This document shows, piece by piece, positions 23,891 through 32,099 of a stretch of 64,000 bases of DNA. The number at the start of each line of letters is the position of its first letter. The stretch's first letter is position 1. A program made the translations under genes and the position numbers. The notes under the pieces are model-generated. The model was not told where the DNA came from. It saw only the letters and a list, made by a program, of their open reading frames with translations, and searched no databases. Location of the stretch: positions 186,001 to 250,000 of the forward strand of contig CAVZIX010000004.1 of NCBI GenBank assembly GCA_963775395.1, written 5' to 3'. This stretch comes from JAIBJN01 sp963775395 (GTDB taxonomy: Bacteria > Actinomycetota > Thermoleophilia > Gaiellales > Gaiellaceae).

Positions 23891-24754
23891 TCAGCGCCTC
23901 GAAGCGGCTCGTACCCGTGCGCCGGGGCGCGGAAACCGGGCAACGCGCGCCCGGGCCACCTCGACCGCCTCCGCGCTCGAGTCCACGAGGACGAAGCGCC
24001 GGCCGAGCTCTCCGCACACCGCGCCCAGCGTCCCCGACCCCGCGAACGGGTCGAGGCACCAGTCGCCGGCTCGGGTGGAGGCCTGCACCATCCGCCGCAC
24101 GATGCCCTCCGGCTTCTGGGTCGGATAGCCGGTCTTCTCCTTCCCCGTCGGAGAGACGATCGTGTGCCACCACACGTCGGTGGGCAGCTTTCCCCGCGCG
24201 GCCTTCTCCGCAGTCACCAGGCCCGGGGCCATGTAGGGCTCGCGCTCGACCTCCTCGGCGTCGAACCAGTAGCGGGCGGGATCCTTGACGTAGACGAGGA
24301 TCGTGTCGTGCTTCGCAGGCCAGCGCCGCCGTGGCCGCGCGCCGTAGTCGTAGGCCCAGACGATCTCGTTGAGGAAGCACTCCCGGCCGAACAGCTCGTC
24401 GAGGAGCACCTTGGCGTAGTGCGCCTCACGGTAGTCGAGGTGGAGGTAGAGCGTCCCCGTCGGCGCGAGCACCCGGTGCACCTCTCGCAACCGCGGCTCG
24501 AGGAAGCCGAGGTAGTCGTCGTAGCTGTCGGCGTAGGACGACTCGCCGAGCACCCGCGTGGCGTACCGCCGCCCACCGAAGCCGACGCGGTCCCCGTCCG
24601 GATCCGCCGTGGCCGAGAGCGTGCGGCGCCGCTGTGTGCGCCCGGTGTTGAACGGCGGGTCGGCGTAGACGAGCTGGAAGAGGCCGTCGTCGAAGCCGGG
24701 CAGGAGCTCGAGATTGTCCCCGAGCAGAACGAGGTCCTCGCCGGGCGGCGGCAC
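23891..24754 (-). CDS. solitary DNA methyltransferase (N6-adenine/N4-cytosine, beta class)
   Basis: Modifies the exocyclic amino group of A or C in DNA. The 287 aa chain begins GDNLELLPGF and has catalytic motif IV YADPPFNTG near residue 32, then YLHLDYREAHYAKVLLDELFG. TGYPTQKPEGIVRRMV follows, with the SAM-binding motif I DPFAGSGTLGAVCGELGR near the C-terminus. Motif IV before motif I is the beta-class order. No restriction enzyme gene or specificity subunit is adjacent, so it is an orphan methylase that may regulate the cell cycle or gene expression. It starts with GTG at 24754. The recognition site cannot be predicted. Confidence 0.9.
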   Translation of the reverse strand: MPPPGEDLVLLGDNLELLPGFDDGLFQLVYADPPFNTGRTQRRRTLSATADPDGDRVGFGGRRYATRVLGESSYADSYDDYLGFLEPRLREVHRVLAPTGTLYLHLDYREAHYAKVLLDELFGRECFLNEIVWAYDYGARPRRRWPAKHDTILVYVKDPARYWFDAEEVEREPYMAPGLVTAEKAARGKLPTDVWWHTIVSPTGKEKTGYPTQKPEGIVRRMVQASTRAGDWCLDPFAGSGTLGAVCGELGRRFVLVDSSAEAVEVARARVARFPRPGARVRAASRR

Positions 24755-24773
24755 GCGCCCGAGTGTAGAGGGG

Positions 24774-26015
24774 CTACCGGTTGAGCCTGGGCGGCGAAGC
24801 CGGCCGCTCGCCGAGGACGACGGTCACCGAGCGGCGCTCGCCTCCACGGAGGATCGTCAGCTCGACCTCCTGGTCGGGCAGGAGGCGCTGGGTCACGGCG
24901 CGGACGACGTCCTCGGCGGAGTCGACGGGCTGGCCGTCGATGGCCACGATCAGGTCGCCGCCGACGAGAACCGGCACGCCCTCGTACTCGCGCTCCTCGC
25001 CGCCGCCGCGCAGCCCTGCGCGCTCCGCCGGGCTTCCGTCGACGACCTCCTGCACGGCGGCGCCCTTCTCCGCGCCGTAGTTCAGCTGCCGGGCCATCCG
25101 CGGCGTCACGGTCTGCGTCGTGATCCCGAGCCAGGCGTAGCGCACGCGGCCCGTCTGGATCAGCTGGTCCATCGAACGCTTGGCCGCGTTGATCGGGACG
25201 GCGAAGCCCACACCTTCGGCGGTTCCGCTCTCGCTGCGGATCTGCGCGTTGATCCCGATGACCTGACCGTCGGCGTTGAACATAGGCCCGCCCGAGTTCC
25301 CGCGGTTGATCGGCGCGTCGGTCTGGATCGCGTCGATGAGGTCGTAGCTCGAGGTCAGCGAGTCGATGGAGCGCTCGGTGGCGGAGACGACGCCGACGCT
25401 GAGAGAGCTCTCCTGGCCGAACGGGCTGCCGATGGCGGCGACCGGCTCGCCGACCACGACCGCACCCGAGTCGCCGAGAGGGACCGGGTTGACCGCGTGG
25501 TTCGCGGGATCGACCTTGACGAGCCCGACGTCGTCGTAGAGGTCCCAGCCGACGATCCGCGCAGCGACACGCTCGCCGTCCCGGTACTGGACGTACACCT
25601 GCGAGGCGGCCTCCGGAGTCTGTGTCTCGTCCGCCTCGCCCGCGGTGGTGATGACGTGCGAGTTCGTCAGCACGTAGCCGTCGTCCGAGACGACGAAGCC
25701 GGAGCCCTGTGCCTCGGAGGTCAACTGCCGGCCCTCGCCGGTGCCGAAGACGGCGTAGATCGTGACGACGCCGGCCGCGCGCTTCTCGTAGATCTCGCTC
25801 GCGTCGAACCCGTTGCCGACGAGCGGCTTGGCAGCGTCGCCCTCGACCGGGTTGGCCGCGGGCGTCGCGCCGTCCGGAGTCGCCACGAGGACGGTCTCCA
25901 CCTGGGGCGAGTCGTCGTCGAGCCACCCCACGGCCTTCCCGAGGACCAGCGCGCTCGTGCCGCCGAGCATGGCGGCGACGATTGCGATGACGGCGACTAC
26001 CCCCGGGCGGATCAC
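24774..26015 (-). CDS. HtrA/DegP-like serine protease with PDZ domain
   Basis: Membrane-anchored periplasmic or cell-surface protease for misfolded proteins. The 413 aa chain has an N-terminal membrane helix (VVAVIAIVAAMLGGTSALVL) and a Pro/Asp linker. The trypsin domain has the triad His in LTNSHVI, Asp in YDDVGLVKV and Ser in GNSGGPMF. One C-terminal PDZ domain lies at about residues 305-405 (VGGDLIVAIDGQPV). It starts with GTG at 26015. It lies downstream of a two-component pair on the same strand, the arrangement seen for envelope-stress regulators and their HtrA target (mprAB-pepD in mycobacteria). Confidence 0.93.
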   Translation of the reverse strand: MIRPGVVAVIAIVAAMLGGTSALVLGKAVGWLDDDSPQVETVLVATPDGATPAANPVEGDAAKPLVGNGFDASEIYEKRAAGVVTIYAVFGTGEGRQLTSEAQGSGFVVSDDGYVLTNSHVITTAGEADETQTPEAASQVYVQYRDGERVAARIVGWDLYDDVGLVKVDPANHAVNPVPLGDSGAVVVGEPVAAIGSPFGQESSLSVGVVSATERSIDSLTSSYDLIDAIQTDAPINRGNSGGPMFNADGQVIGINAQIRSESGTAEGVGFAVPINAAKRSMDQLIQTGRVRYAWLGITTQTVTPRMARQLNYGAEKGAAVQEVVDGSPAERAGLRGGGEEREYEGVPVLVGGDLIVAIDGQPVDSAEDVVRAVTQRLLPDQEVELTILRGGERRSVTVVLGERPASPPRLNR

Positions 26016-26084
26016 GTTCGACTCATCGTAGTGACGGTTCTGGAGGCGGGGGCGCCTCGAGGTATCGTGGCAATCGTCACGAGC

Positions 26085-27515
26085 CTAGGACGAAACGGGC
26101 TCGGCAACCTCGGCCTCACGCGGGAGCGGCTGCTCGGGGTCGAGCGGGAGTTTCAACGTGAAAACGGTCCGCCCCGGAACAGACATGACCTCGATGGCCG
26201 CATCCATGCGGGATGCCAGCTCGGATGCGATCGCAAGGCCGAGACCGCTGCCCGAGGCCTTTCCACCCGCGGCGCGGTAGAAGCGCTGGAAGAGGTGCTC
26301 CTGCTCCTCCTCGGGAATCCCGGGGCCTCCGTCCACGACCTCGAGCACCGCGCGGCCGTCCCGCTCCTCCACGGAGACCGCGATCGGCGTCCCGGGCGGT
26401 GTGTGGCGGATCGCGTTCTCGACGAAGGCGCGCGCGATCTGCTGCACGCGGACGTCGTCGCCGAGCGCGTACAGGTCCGCGTCGCCGTCCAGCGTGAGCT
26501 CGCGGCCGTTCGACTCCGTGACGGCGCGAAACTCGTCCACGACGAGCCGCGCGGCCGTACACAGATCGAAGGCCGCGGTCTCGACCTCGAGCTGGCCGGC
26601 GTCCAGGCGTGAGAGGTCCAGGAGATCGGTGGCGAGCCGCGTGAGCCGGTCGATCTGGTCGCGCATCTCGGCGAGGAAGTCGCGTCGGACGGCCGGATCC
26701 ATGTCTTCGTCGTCCATGAGCTCGACGAAGCCGCCGAGCGAGAAGAGCGGCGTGCGCAGCTCGTGAGATGCGTTGGCGATGAACTCGCCGCGCGCGCGGT
26801 CGAGCACGGCCAGCCGAGAGCGCATGGAGTCGAACGCGTCCGCAAGCTGTCCGACCTCGTCGCGGCCCGGGTCGCGGATCGGCGTCTCGAAGTCGCCGTC
26901 GGCGAGCCGTTCCGCCGCCGACTCCAGGCGGCGGATCCGGCGCGTGAAGTACCACGCGATCAGGTAGCCGACGAGCCACGAGATCGCGAGCGCGACGCCG
27001 CCGGCGACGAGCAAGCTCCGCTTGATCACCCGCACGTTGGCGAGCACGTCGTCGAGCGGGGCCGAGAGGAGCACCACCTCGCCCTCGCCGAGCGGGAAGG
27101 CGGCCTCGGTGTAGGACGCGCCGCCGCGCTCGACCCGCCCCGAGGCCGCCTTCCCGGTCCTGAGCGCCTCGAGCGCGACCGGGTCCTTCGACAGGTCCCC
27201 CGGTTGGCTCTCCTGGAGAGAGTCGGCCTGGTTGAGGAGCTGGTCGTCCGTCAGCTGCCGAAAGACGACGACCCGCATGTCGAGGCTCTCGGCACGCGCG
27301 ATGAGCGTCGACTGCCTGGTGAAGCCCTCGAGATCCCCCAGCTCCTGCGCCACGAGCGGTGCAGCGGCCTCGAGCTCCCTGGTCTTCTGCTCGACCAGCC
27401 TGTCCTCCAGCTGTGGAACGACCGCCGCGTAGACGATCGCGAGCGCCCCGGCCACGACCAGGAAGAGCACGAGGCCGGCCTTGACGCTCAGGCTGAGGAA
27501 CGGCGACTTCCTCAC
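26085..27515 (-). CDS. sensor histidine kinase
   Basis: Membrane histidine kinase of 476 aa. TM1 is at about 12-32, an external sensor region spans about 33-165 with no recognisable fold, and TM2 is at about 168-190. HAMP covers about 190-243. The HisKA phospho-acceptor is His251 in NASHELRTPL, and the ATPase domain has NAIRHTPPG, DGGPGIPEEE and GSGLGLAIASELA. GTG at 27515 overlaps the response regulator stop as GTGA. HtrA follows 69 bases downstream, so an envelope-stress stimulus is a reasonable guess. Confidence 0.93.
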   Translation of the reverse strand: MRKSPFLSLSVKAGLVLFLVVAGALAIVYAAVVPQLEDRLVEQKTRELEAAAPLVAQELGDLEGFTRQSTLIARAESLDMRVVVFRQLTDDQLLNQADSLQESQPGDLSKDPVALEALRTGKAASGRVERGGASYTEAAFPLGEGEVVLLSAPLDDVLANVRVIKRSLLVAGGVALAISWLVGYLIAWYFTRRIRRLESAAERLADGDFETPIRDPGRDEVGQLADAFDSMRSRLAVLDRARGEFIANASHELRTPLFSLGGFVELMDDEDMDPAVRRDFLAEMRDQIDRLTRLATDLLDLSRLDAGQLEVETAAFDLCTAARLVVDEFRAVTESNGRELTLDGDADLYALGDDVRVQQIARAFVENAIRHTPPGTPIAVSVEERDGRAVLEVVDGGPGIPEEEQEHLFQRFYRAAGGKASGSGLGLAIASELASRMDAAIEVMSVPGRTVFTLKLPLDPEQPLPREAEVAEPVSS

Positions 27516-28213
27516 GGCGTCTCCCGGAAGCGGTAGCCGGCGCCGCGCACCGTGAAGACGAGCTCGGGCTCCGCCGGATCGCGCTCGACCTTCTCGCGCA
27601 AATGGCGCACGTGGACATCGATCGTTCGCGGGTCGCGAAAGTCCGACCCGCCCCAGAGCTCGTCGAGGAGCTCTTTTCGCGTGAAAACGCGGCCGGGGCT
27701 CGACGCGAGCGTGCGCAACAGCTCGAACTCGAGGTACGTGAGCTGAACCGGCTCGCCCCGGGCTTCGACGGTGCGTCGCGTCGTGTCGATGCGCAGGTCG
27801 TCGACCTCGATCAGCTCGGCCGGCGTGCCGGCCGCCGAGAGCTGGGCACGGCGGAGCAGGGCTCGCACTCGGCTCATGAACTCGCGGATCGAGAACGGCT
27901 TCGTGATGTAGTCGTCGGCCCCGAGCTCGAGGCCGAGGACCTTGTCGCCCTCGTCGCCGCGCGCGGTGAGCATGATGATCGGGACGGCGCTCCGCTCCTC
28001 GCGCAGGCGGCGACAGACCGCGAGCCCGTCCAGCTTGGGAAGCATCAGGTCGAGGATGACCAGGTCGACAGGCGTCTCCCGGTACCGCTCGAGCGCCTCC
28101 TCGCCGTCGCGCGCCTGCACGACCTCGTAGCCCTCGCGTTCGAGCGGGTACGTGAGAAGCTTCTGCACCGACTCCTCGTCATCGACGAGGAGCACCGTCG
28201 AGCGCCGTTCCAT
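27512..28213 (-). CDS. OmpR/PhoB-family response regulator
   Basis: Two-component transcription factor of 233 aa. The receiver has the acidic pocket DDE at 11-13, phospho-acceptor Asp55 in LVILDLMLPK, Thr in LTARG and Lys in YITKPFS. The C-terminal winged helix shows TYLEFELLRTLASSPGRVFTRKELLDELWG, TIDVHVRHLREKVE and FTVRGAGYRF. ATG 28213 (MERRSTVLLVDDE) was chosen over the longer frame because it starts directly at the receiver. It is coupled to the kinase gene and divergent from the M28-like gene with 52 bases between. Confidence 0.95.
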   Translation of the reverse strand: MERRSTVLLVDDEESVQKLLTYPLEREGYEVVQARDGEEALERYRETPVDLVILDLMLPKLDGLAVCRRLREERSAVPIIMLTARGDEGDKVLGLELGADDYITKPFSIREFMSRVRALLRRAQLSAAGTPAELIEVDDLRIDTTRRTVEARGEPVQLTYLEFELLRTLASSPGRVFTRKELLDELWGGSDFRDPRTIDVHVRHLREKVERDPAEPELVFTVRGAGYRFRETP

Positions 28214-28249
28214 CGCCGGACTAAGGATAGGGACGACGGAGGGCTCGAC

Positions 28250-28255
28250 TACACT
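28250..28255 (+). promoter_or_regulatory. candidate -10 hexamer TACACT for the M28-like gene
   Basis: TACACT lies 11 bases before the ATG at 28266 in the 52-base divergent gap. A start point 6-8 bases downstream would give an almost leaderless mRNA, in keeping with the weak ribosome binding site there. Same hexamer as at 5978 and 61574. Confidence 0.4.
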
Positions 28256-28265
28256 CAAGTGGCCA

Positions 28266-30146
28266 ATGGCCGCTGAAGCGCCACCCCGCCGGCCGCGGCG
28301 CGGGTCCCTGGAGCGGCCCGTTTCGACGCGGATCTACCGGGCCGCCTGGCTGGTGGTCGCCGTACCCCTCCTCGTGGCCGCGTTCAGCGTGGGCGAGCCC
28401 GATCCACTCCCGGACCCGCGCCTGCGCCCGTTCTTCGACCAGTCGACGGCCGTCCAGTTCTCGCGGGAGCTCGCGAGCACCTTCCCCGACCGCTCGCCCG
28501 GCTCGCTCGGCGCAGCAGGCGCAGCCGACTGGGTCGAGCAGCAGCTCCGCCAGTACGAGTTCAAGGTCGAGCGCCAGACCTTCACGGTGGACATCCCGGG
28601 CCGCGGGCAGGAGGAGCTCGTCAACATCGTCGCAGTCGCGCCGCGAACCGGCGACCAGGGTGTCCAGTCCCAGAAGGCGATCGCGGTCCTCGCGCACCGC
28701 GACAACCTCGGCGCCTCGCCCGGGGCCGTCGACAACGGGTCGGGGACAGGAGCGCTCCTCGAGCTGGCGCGCGACCTGGGGAGCGCGTCGCTCTCCCACC
28801 CGTTCATCCTCGTCTCGACCGACGGCGGCGCGCTCGGCGGCCTGGGAGCCGAGCACTTCGCCGAAGCTCCGCCGTACGCGGGAAGCCTCGCTGCCGTCGT
28901 GAACCTCGTCGGCGTCGGTGGGCAGCCGAGCCCGCGCATCGAGTTCGGCGGCGACACGCCGCGGGTCTCGAGCTCGACGCTCGTCGCGACGGCCGACGCA
29001 GCCATCCGCGCGCAGTCGGGGGTCGAGCCGACCCGCCCGGAGCCGTTCGCGCAGCTCGTCGACCTCGCCTTCCCCTTCAGCTTCTACGAGCAGGCTCCGT
29101 TCGTCTCGCGCGGCGTTCCCGCCATCACGATCACGACCGGCACGAGCCGGCCACGGTCGCCCGAGGGAGACACGCTGGCCGCGCTGAACGGCGAGCGGCT
29201 CGGCGAGCTCGGGCTCGCCTCTCAGTCCCTGCTCGGCTCGTTGGACGAGGCCGCGGAGGTCACGAGCGGCACCCAGTCCTACATCTACTTCGGGACGCGC
29301 CTTCTCTACGGCTGGACGATCCAGTTCGTGCTCCTCGCCGCGCTCCTGCCCTTCCTGGCGGCGACCGTCGACCTCTTCGCCCGCTGCCGGCGGCGGCACA
29401 TTCCGCTCTTACCCGCGCTGCGGAGCTATCTCAGCCGGCTGTGCGTCTGGCTCTGGCTCGGCCTGGGCTTCGCGGTCTTCGTCGCGGCCGGGCTGCTCCC
29501 CAGCGGCGCCGACAGGCCGCTCGGGCCCGACACAGACGCGGCCGGCGACTGGCCCGTGGCGGCCCTCGCGGCCCTGGCAGCGATCTCCGCGGTCGCCTGG
29601 CTGGTCGTGAGGCCGCGGCTCGCGCCGACGCGCTCCATCGGACGGCCCGAGGAGCTCGGCGGGCACCTCGCGGCGATGCTCGTCCTCGGGGTCGTCTCGC
29701 TCGTCGTCGCGGCGTTCAACCCCTACTCCCTGATCTTCCTGCTCCCCTCGCTCCACGCGTGGCTCTGGCTGCCGCAGCTGAGCGACCGCGGCCGGCTCGT
29801 CCAGGCGGCTGTCTACGGGCTCGGATTCCTCGGGCCGGCGATCCTGTTCGCTTCGTTCGCCTTCCGCTTCGAGATGGGCCTCGACGCGATCTGGTACGTG
29901 ATCGCGCTGACCGCGGTCGGGTACGTCCCGGTTCCCCTGGTCGTTGCGTTCCTGGCCTGGGGCGCGGCGGCCGGCCAGGTCGGGGCGGTCGCGCTCGGGC
30001 GCTACGCCCCGTACCCGGACGCGAACGAGCGGACGCGCGGGCCGCTCAGGGACGCCGGCCGCCAGGCTATTCTCGTCTGGCGGCGATCCCGTCGGCGGCA
30101 TCTCGCACCGGTTGACGCGGAGGCCGAACGGGCCGAAGGTGAGTAG
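28266..30146 (+). CDS. polytopic membrane protein with degenerate M28 peptidase domain
   Basis: The 626 aa protein has one N-terminal membrane helix (about 27-42), an external domain of the M28 aminopeptidase fold (about 60-340) and seven or eight C-terminal membrane helices. The M28 domain keeps His144 (LAHRDN) and the bridging Asp156 (AVDNGSGTGALLELARD). The catalytic Glu-Glu pair is replaced by Gly-Ala at 188-189 (STDGGALGG), the next Asp ligand by Val215 (NLVGVGG), and the last His is missing from SPEGDTLAAL. It therefore looks like a pseudo-peptidase, perhaps a binding or scaffold protein at the cell surface. The sortase gene starts 10 bases after its stop. Confidence 0.8.
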   Translation: MAAEAPPRRPRRGSLERPVSTRIYRAAWLVVAVPLLVAAFSVGEPDPLPDPRLRPFFDQSTAVQFSRELASTFPDRSPGSLGAAGAADWVEQQLRQYEFKVERQTFTVDIPGRGQEELVNIVAVAPRTGDQGVQSQKAIAVLAHRDNLGASPGAVDNGSGTGALLELARDLGSASLSHPFILVSTDGGALGGLGAEHFAEAPPYAGSLAAVVNLVGVGGQPSPRIEFGGDTPRVSSSTLVATADAAIRAQSGVEPTRPEPFAQLVDLAFPFSFYEQAPFVSRGVPAITITTGTSRPRSPEGDTLAALNGERLGELGLASQSLLGSLDEAAEVTSGTQSYIYFGTRLLYGWTIQFVLLAALLPFLAATVDLFARCRRRHIPLLPALRSYLSRLCVWLWLGLGFAVFVAAGLLPSGADRPLGPDTDAAGDWPVAALAALAAISAVAWLVVRPRLAPTRSIGRPEELGGHLAAMLVLGVVSLVVAAFNPYSLIFLLPSLHAWLWLPQLSDRGRLVQAAVYGLGFLGPAILFASFAFRFEMGLDAIWYVIALTAVGYVPVPLVVAFLAWGAAAGQVGAVALGRYAPYPDANERTRGPLRDAGRQAILVWRRSRRRHLAPVDAEAERAEGE

Positions 30147-30156
30147 TGGAGGGTTG

Positions 30157-30882
30157 ATGAAGACGCGGCGTCTCGGAACGGTCCTGATCGTGGGCGGCTT
30201 GCTGGTGCTCGCCTATGCCGCCGCGGTCCTGTTCTGGCGCGACCCGGCCACGGATCTCTACAACCGCTATCAGCAGAACAAGCTGGAATCCGCGCTCGAG
30301 CACGAGTTCGAGGCCTGGGACGCCGGCCCGCCGCCCGCGGCCGCCGACGCCGGGGACGGCGAGGAAGAGGAGACGGCCAATCCAGGCGCCTCGAAAGCCG
30401 CCACCTCGCGCGACGCCCGCCGCTTCCTGCGCGGGCTGGAGCAGGGCCAGGCCTTCGGGCGCATCCACATCCCGCGGATCGGCGTCGAGTCGGTCGTCGT
30501 CCACGGCACCCGCTGGGGCGCGGACCTCTCGCGCGGACCGGGGCATTACGAGCGGACGACGGTTCCGGGCCTGGGCAAGACCGTGGGGATCGCCGGCCAC
30601 CGGACGACGTTCGGAGCGCCGTTCCGGAAGATCGACGAGATCGAGGCCGGCGACGAGATCACGCTCGAGATGCCGTACGCGACCTTCCGCTATCGCGTCT
30701 TCCAGCACGAGATCGTCGACGAGAAGGACTGGAGCGTGATCCGCAACCGCGGGTTCGACACGCTCATGCTCTCCGCGTGCCATCCGCTCTACGGCTCGTC
30801 CGAACGCTGGATCGTCTACGCCAAGCTGGTCGCGGTGCAGCCTCGCGAGGGCGAGGCGTACACGCTTGCGGCCGCAGGCTAG
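30157..30882 (+). CDS. sortase (class E-like)
   Basis: Cell-surface transpeptidase that cleaves a sorting signal and links proteins to the peptidoglycan. The 241 aa protein has an N-terminal membrane anchor (VLIVGGLLVLAYAAAVLF) and an acidic, Ala/Pro-rich linker at about 55-80. The catalytic domain has His148 in IAGHRTTFG, Cys208 in MLSACHPLYG and Arg217 in SSERWIVYA. ATG 30157 follows GGAGG. It is 10 bases downstream of the pseudo-M28 membrane gene and shares a CTAG stop overlap with convergent moeA. No substrate with an obvious sorting signal was found in this window. Confidence 0.9.
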   Translation: MKTRRLGTVLIVGGLLVLAYAAAVLFWRDPATDLYNRYQQNKLESALEHEFEAWDAGPPPAAADAGDGEEEETANPGASKAATSRDARRFLRGLEQGQAFGRIHIPRIGVESVVVHGTRWGADLSRGPGHYERTTVPGLGKTVGIAGHRTTFGAPFRKIDEIEAGDEITLEMPYATFRYRVFQHEIVDEKDWSVIRNRGFDTLMLSACHPLYGSSERWIVYAKLVAVQPREGEAYTLAAAG

Positions 30883-32081
30883 ATCGACAGGTAGCGAACC
30901 GCAGAGCCGGCCGCGAGCTCGCCGTCGCCCGCCTCCACCCACACGAGCGCGTTCGCCCGGCCGGCGCGCACGATCATGTGCGACTCCTGCCCCGAGAGCG
31001 GCTCGAGAACGTCCTCGTCGCCGTCGCGTCGTCGCGCGGCGCGGACGAGCTCGTCGCGGTCGGCATTCCTCCGCACCGCCGCCGCCAGCTTCCCGTTCCG
31101 AAATGCGGGAAGCGGGTCGGGCAGCCCCAGGAGCGCGTTGATCGCGGGCCGCACGAGCAGCTCGAAGGTCGCCAGCACGGAGACCGGGTTCCCGGGCAGG
31201 TTGAAGACCAGATGGTCGCGGCGGACGCCGAAGGCCACGGGCTTCCCCGGCTTCATGGCCACGCCCCAGAAGAGCTCCTCGACGCGGAGCTCGGCCTGGA
31301 CCTTGCGGACTAGGTCGTGCGGGCCGACCGAAGCTCCGCCGGTGGTCACGAGCATGTCGAAGCCGAGCAGCGCGCGCTCCATCGTGCGGCGGTGCTCCTC
31401 CTCGTCGTCGGCCACAACCCCGAGCTGCGCGGGGACGGCGCCTGCGAGCCCGAGCGCGGTGGCGAGCAGCAGGCCGTTCGACTCGTAGATCTGCCCCGGC
31501 TCGAGCACCTCGCCGGGCTGCCGCAGCTCGGAGCCCGTCACGAGAATTCCCACGCGCGGCCGCTTCGTGCATTGCACCTCGGAGACGCCGGCCGCCGCGA
31601 GGGCGCCGACCTGTCCCGGGCCGAGCACCACGCCGGGCTCGAGCACCGTCTCGCCCGCCCGGACATCGCCCCCGGGAGCGCGGACGTTCGCGCCTGCGGT
31701 CACCGGAGACGCGACGGCGAGGCCCTCGCCCGTCTCCTCCACGACCTCGATCGGCACGACCGCGTCGGCTCCCTCGGGAACCGCGCCGCCCGTGGCGATG
31801 CCCATCGCCTCGCCCGCGGCCAGTGGGCGTGAGGCCGGGCTGCCCGCGGCGATCCGCTCGACGACGGGAAGAACGACCGGCGCGGAGGCCGTGTCCGCCG
31901 AGCGCAGCGCGTATCCGTCCATCGCCGAGCTGGCGAACGGCGGCAGGTCGACGACGGCCGCAGCGCTCTCCGCGAGGACGCGCCCGGTCGCCCGCTCGAT
32001 CGGCACGCGCTCGGCCTCCAGGGGCTTCGCCCGCTCGAGAACGAGGCGCTGGGCCTCGGCGACGGAGATCAGCTCGGCCAC
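30879..32081 (-). CDS. moeA: molybdopterin molybdenumtransferase MoeA
   Basis: Inserts molybdate into adenylylated molybdopterin. The 400 aa protein has the MoeA N-terminal region (VAEAQRLVLERAKPL, LPPFASSAMDGYALR) and domain II with APGGDVRAGETVLEPG. The MogA-like domain III has ILVTGSELRQPGE, TTGGASVGPHDLVRKV and FNLPGNPVSVLATFELLVRP. It starts with GTG at 32081. It is separated by 18 bases from the glycosyltransferase gene upstream on the same strand. moaC and mog are 10 kb away, so Moco genes are split in this genome. Confidence 0.95.
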   Translation of the reverse strand: MAELISVAEAQRLVLERAKPLEAERVPIERATGRVLAESAAAVVDLPPFASSAMDGYALRSADTASAPVVLPVVERIAAGSPASRPLAAGEAMGIATGGAVPEGADAVVPIEVVEETGEGLAVASPVTAGANVRAPGGDVRAGETVLEPGVVLGPGQVGALAAAGVSEVQCTKRPRVGILVTGSELRQPGEVLEPGQIYESNGLLLATALGLAGAVPAQLGVVADDEEEHRRTMERALLGFDMLVTTGGASVGPHDLVRKVQAELRVEELFWGVAMKPGKPVAFGVRRDHLVFNLPGNPVSVLATFELLVRPAINALLGLPDPLPAFRNGKLAAAVRRNADRDELVRAARRRDGDEDVLEPLSGQESHMIVRAGRANALVWVEAGDGELAAGSAVRYLSI

Positions 32082-32099
32082 GAGGCCGTACGGTAGTTA

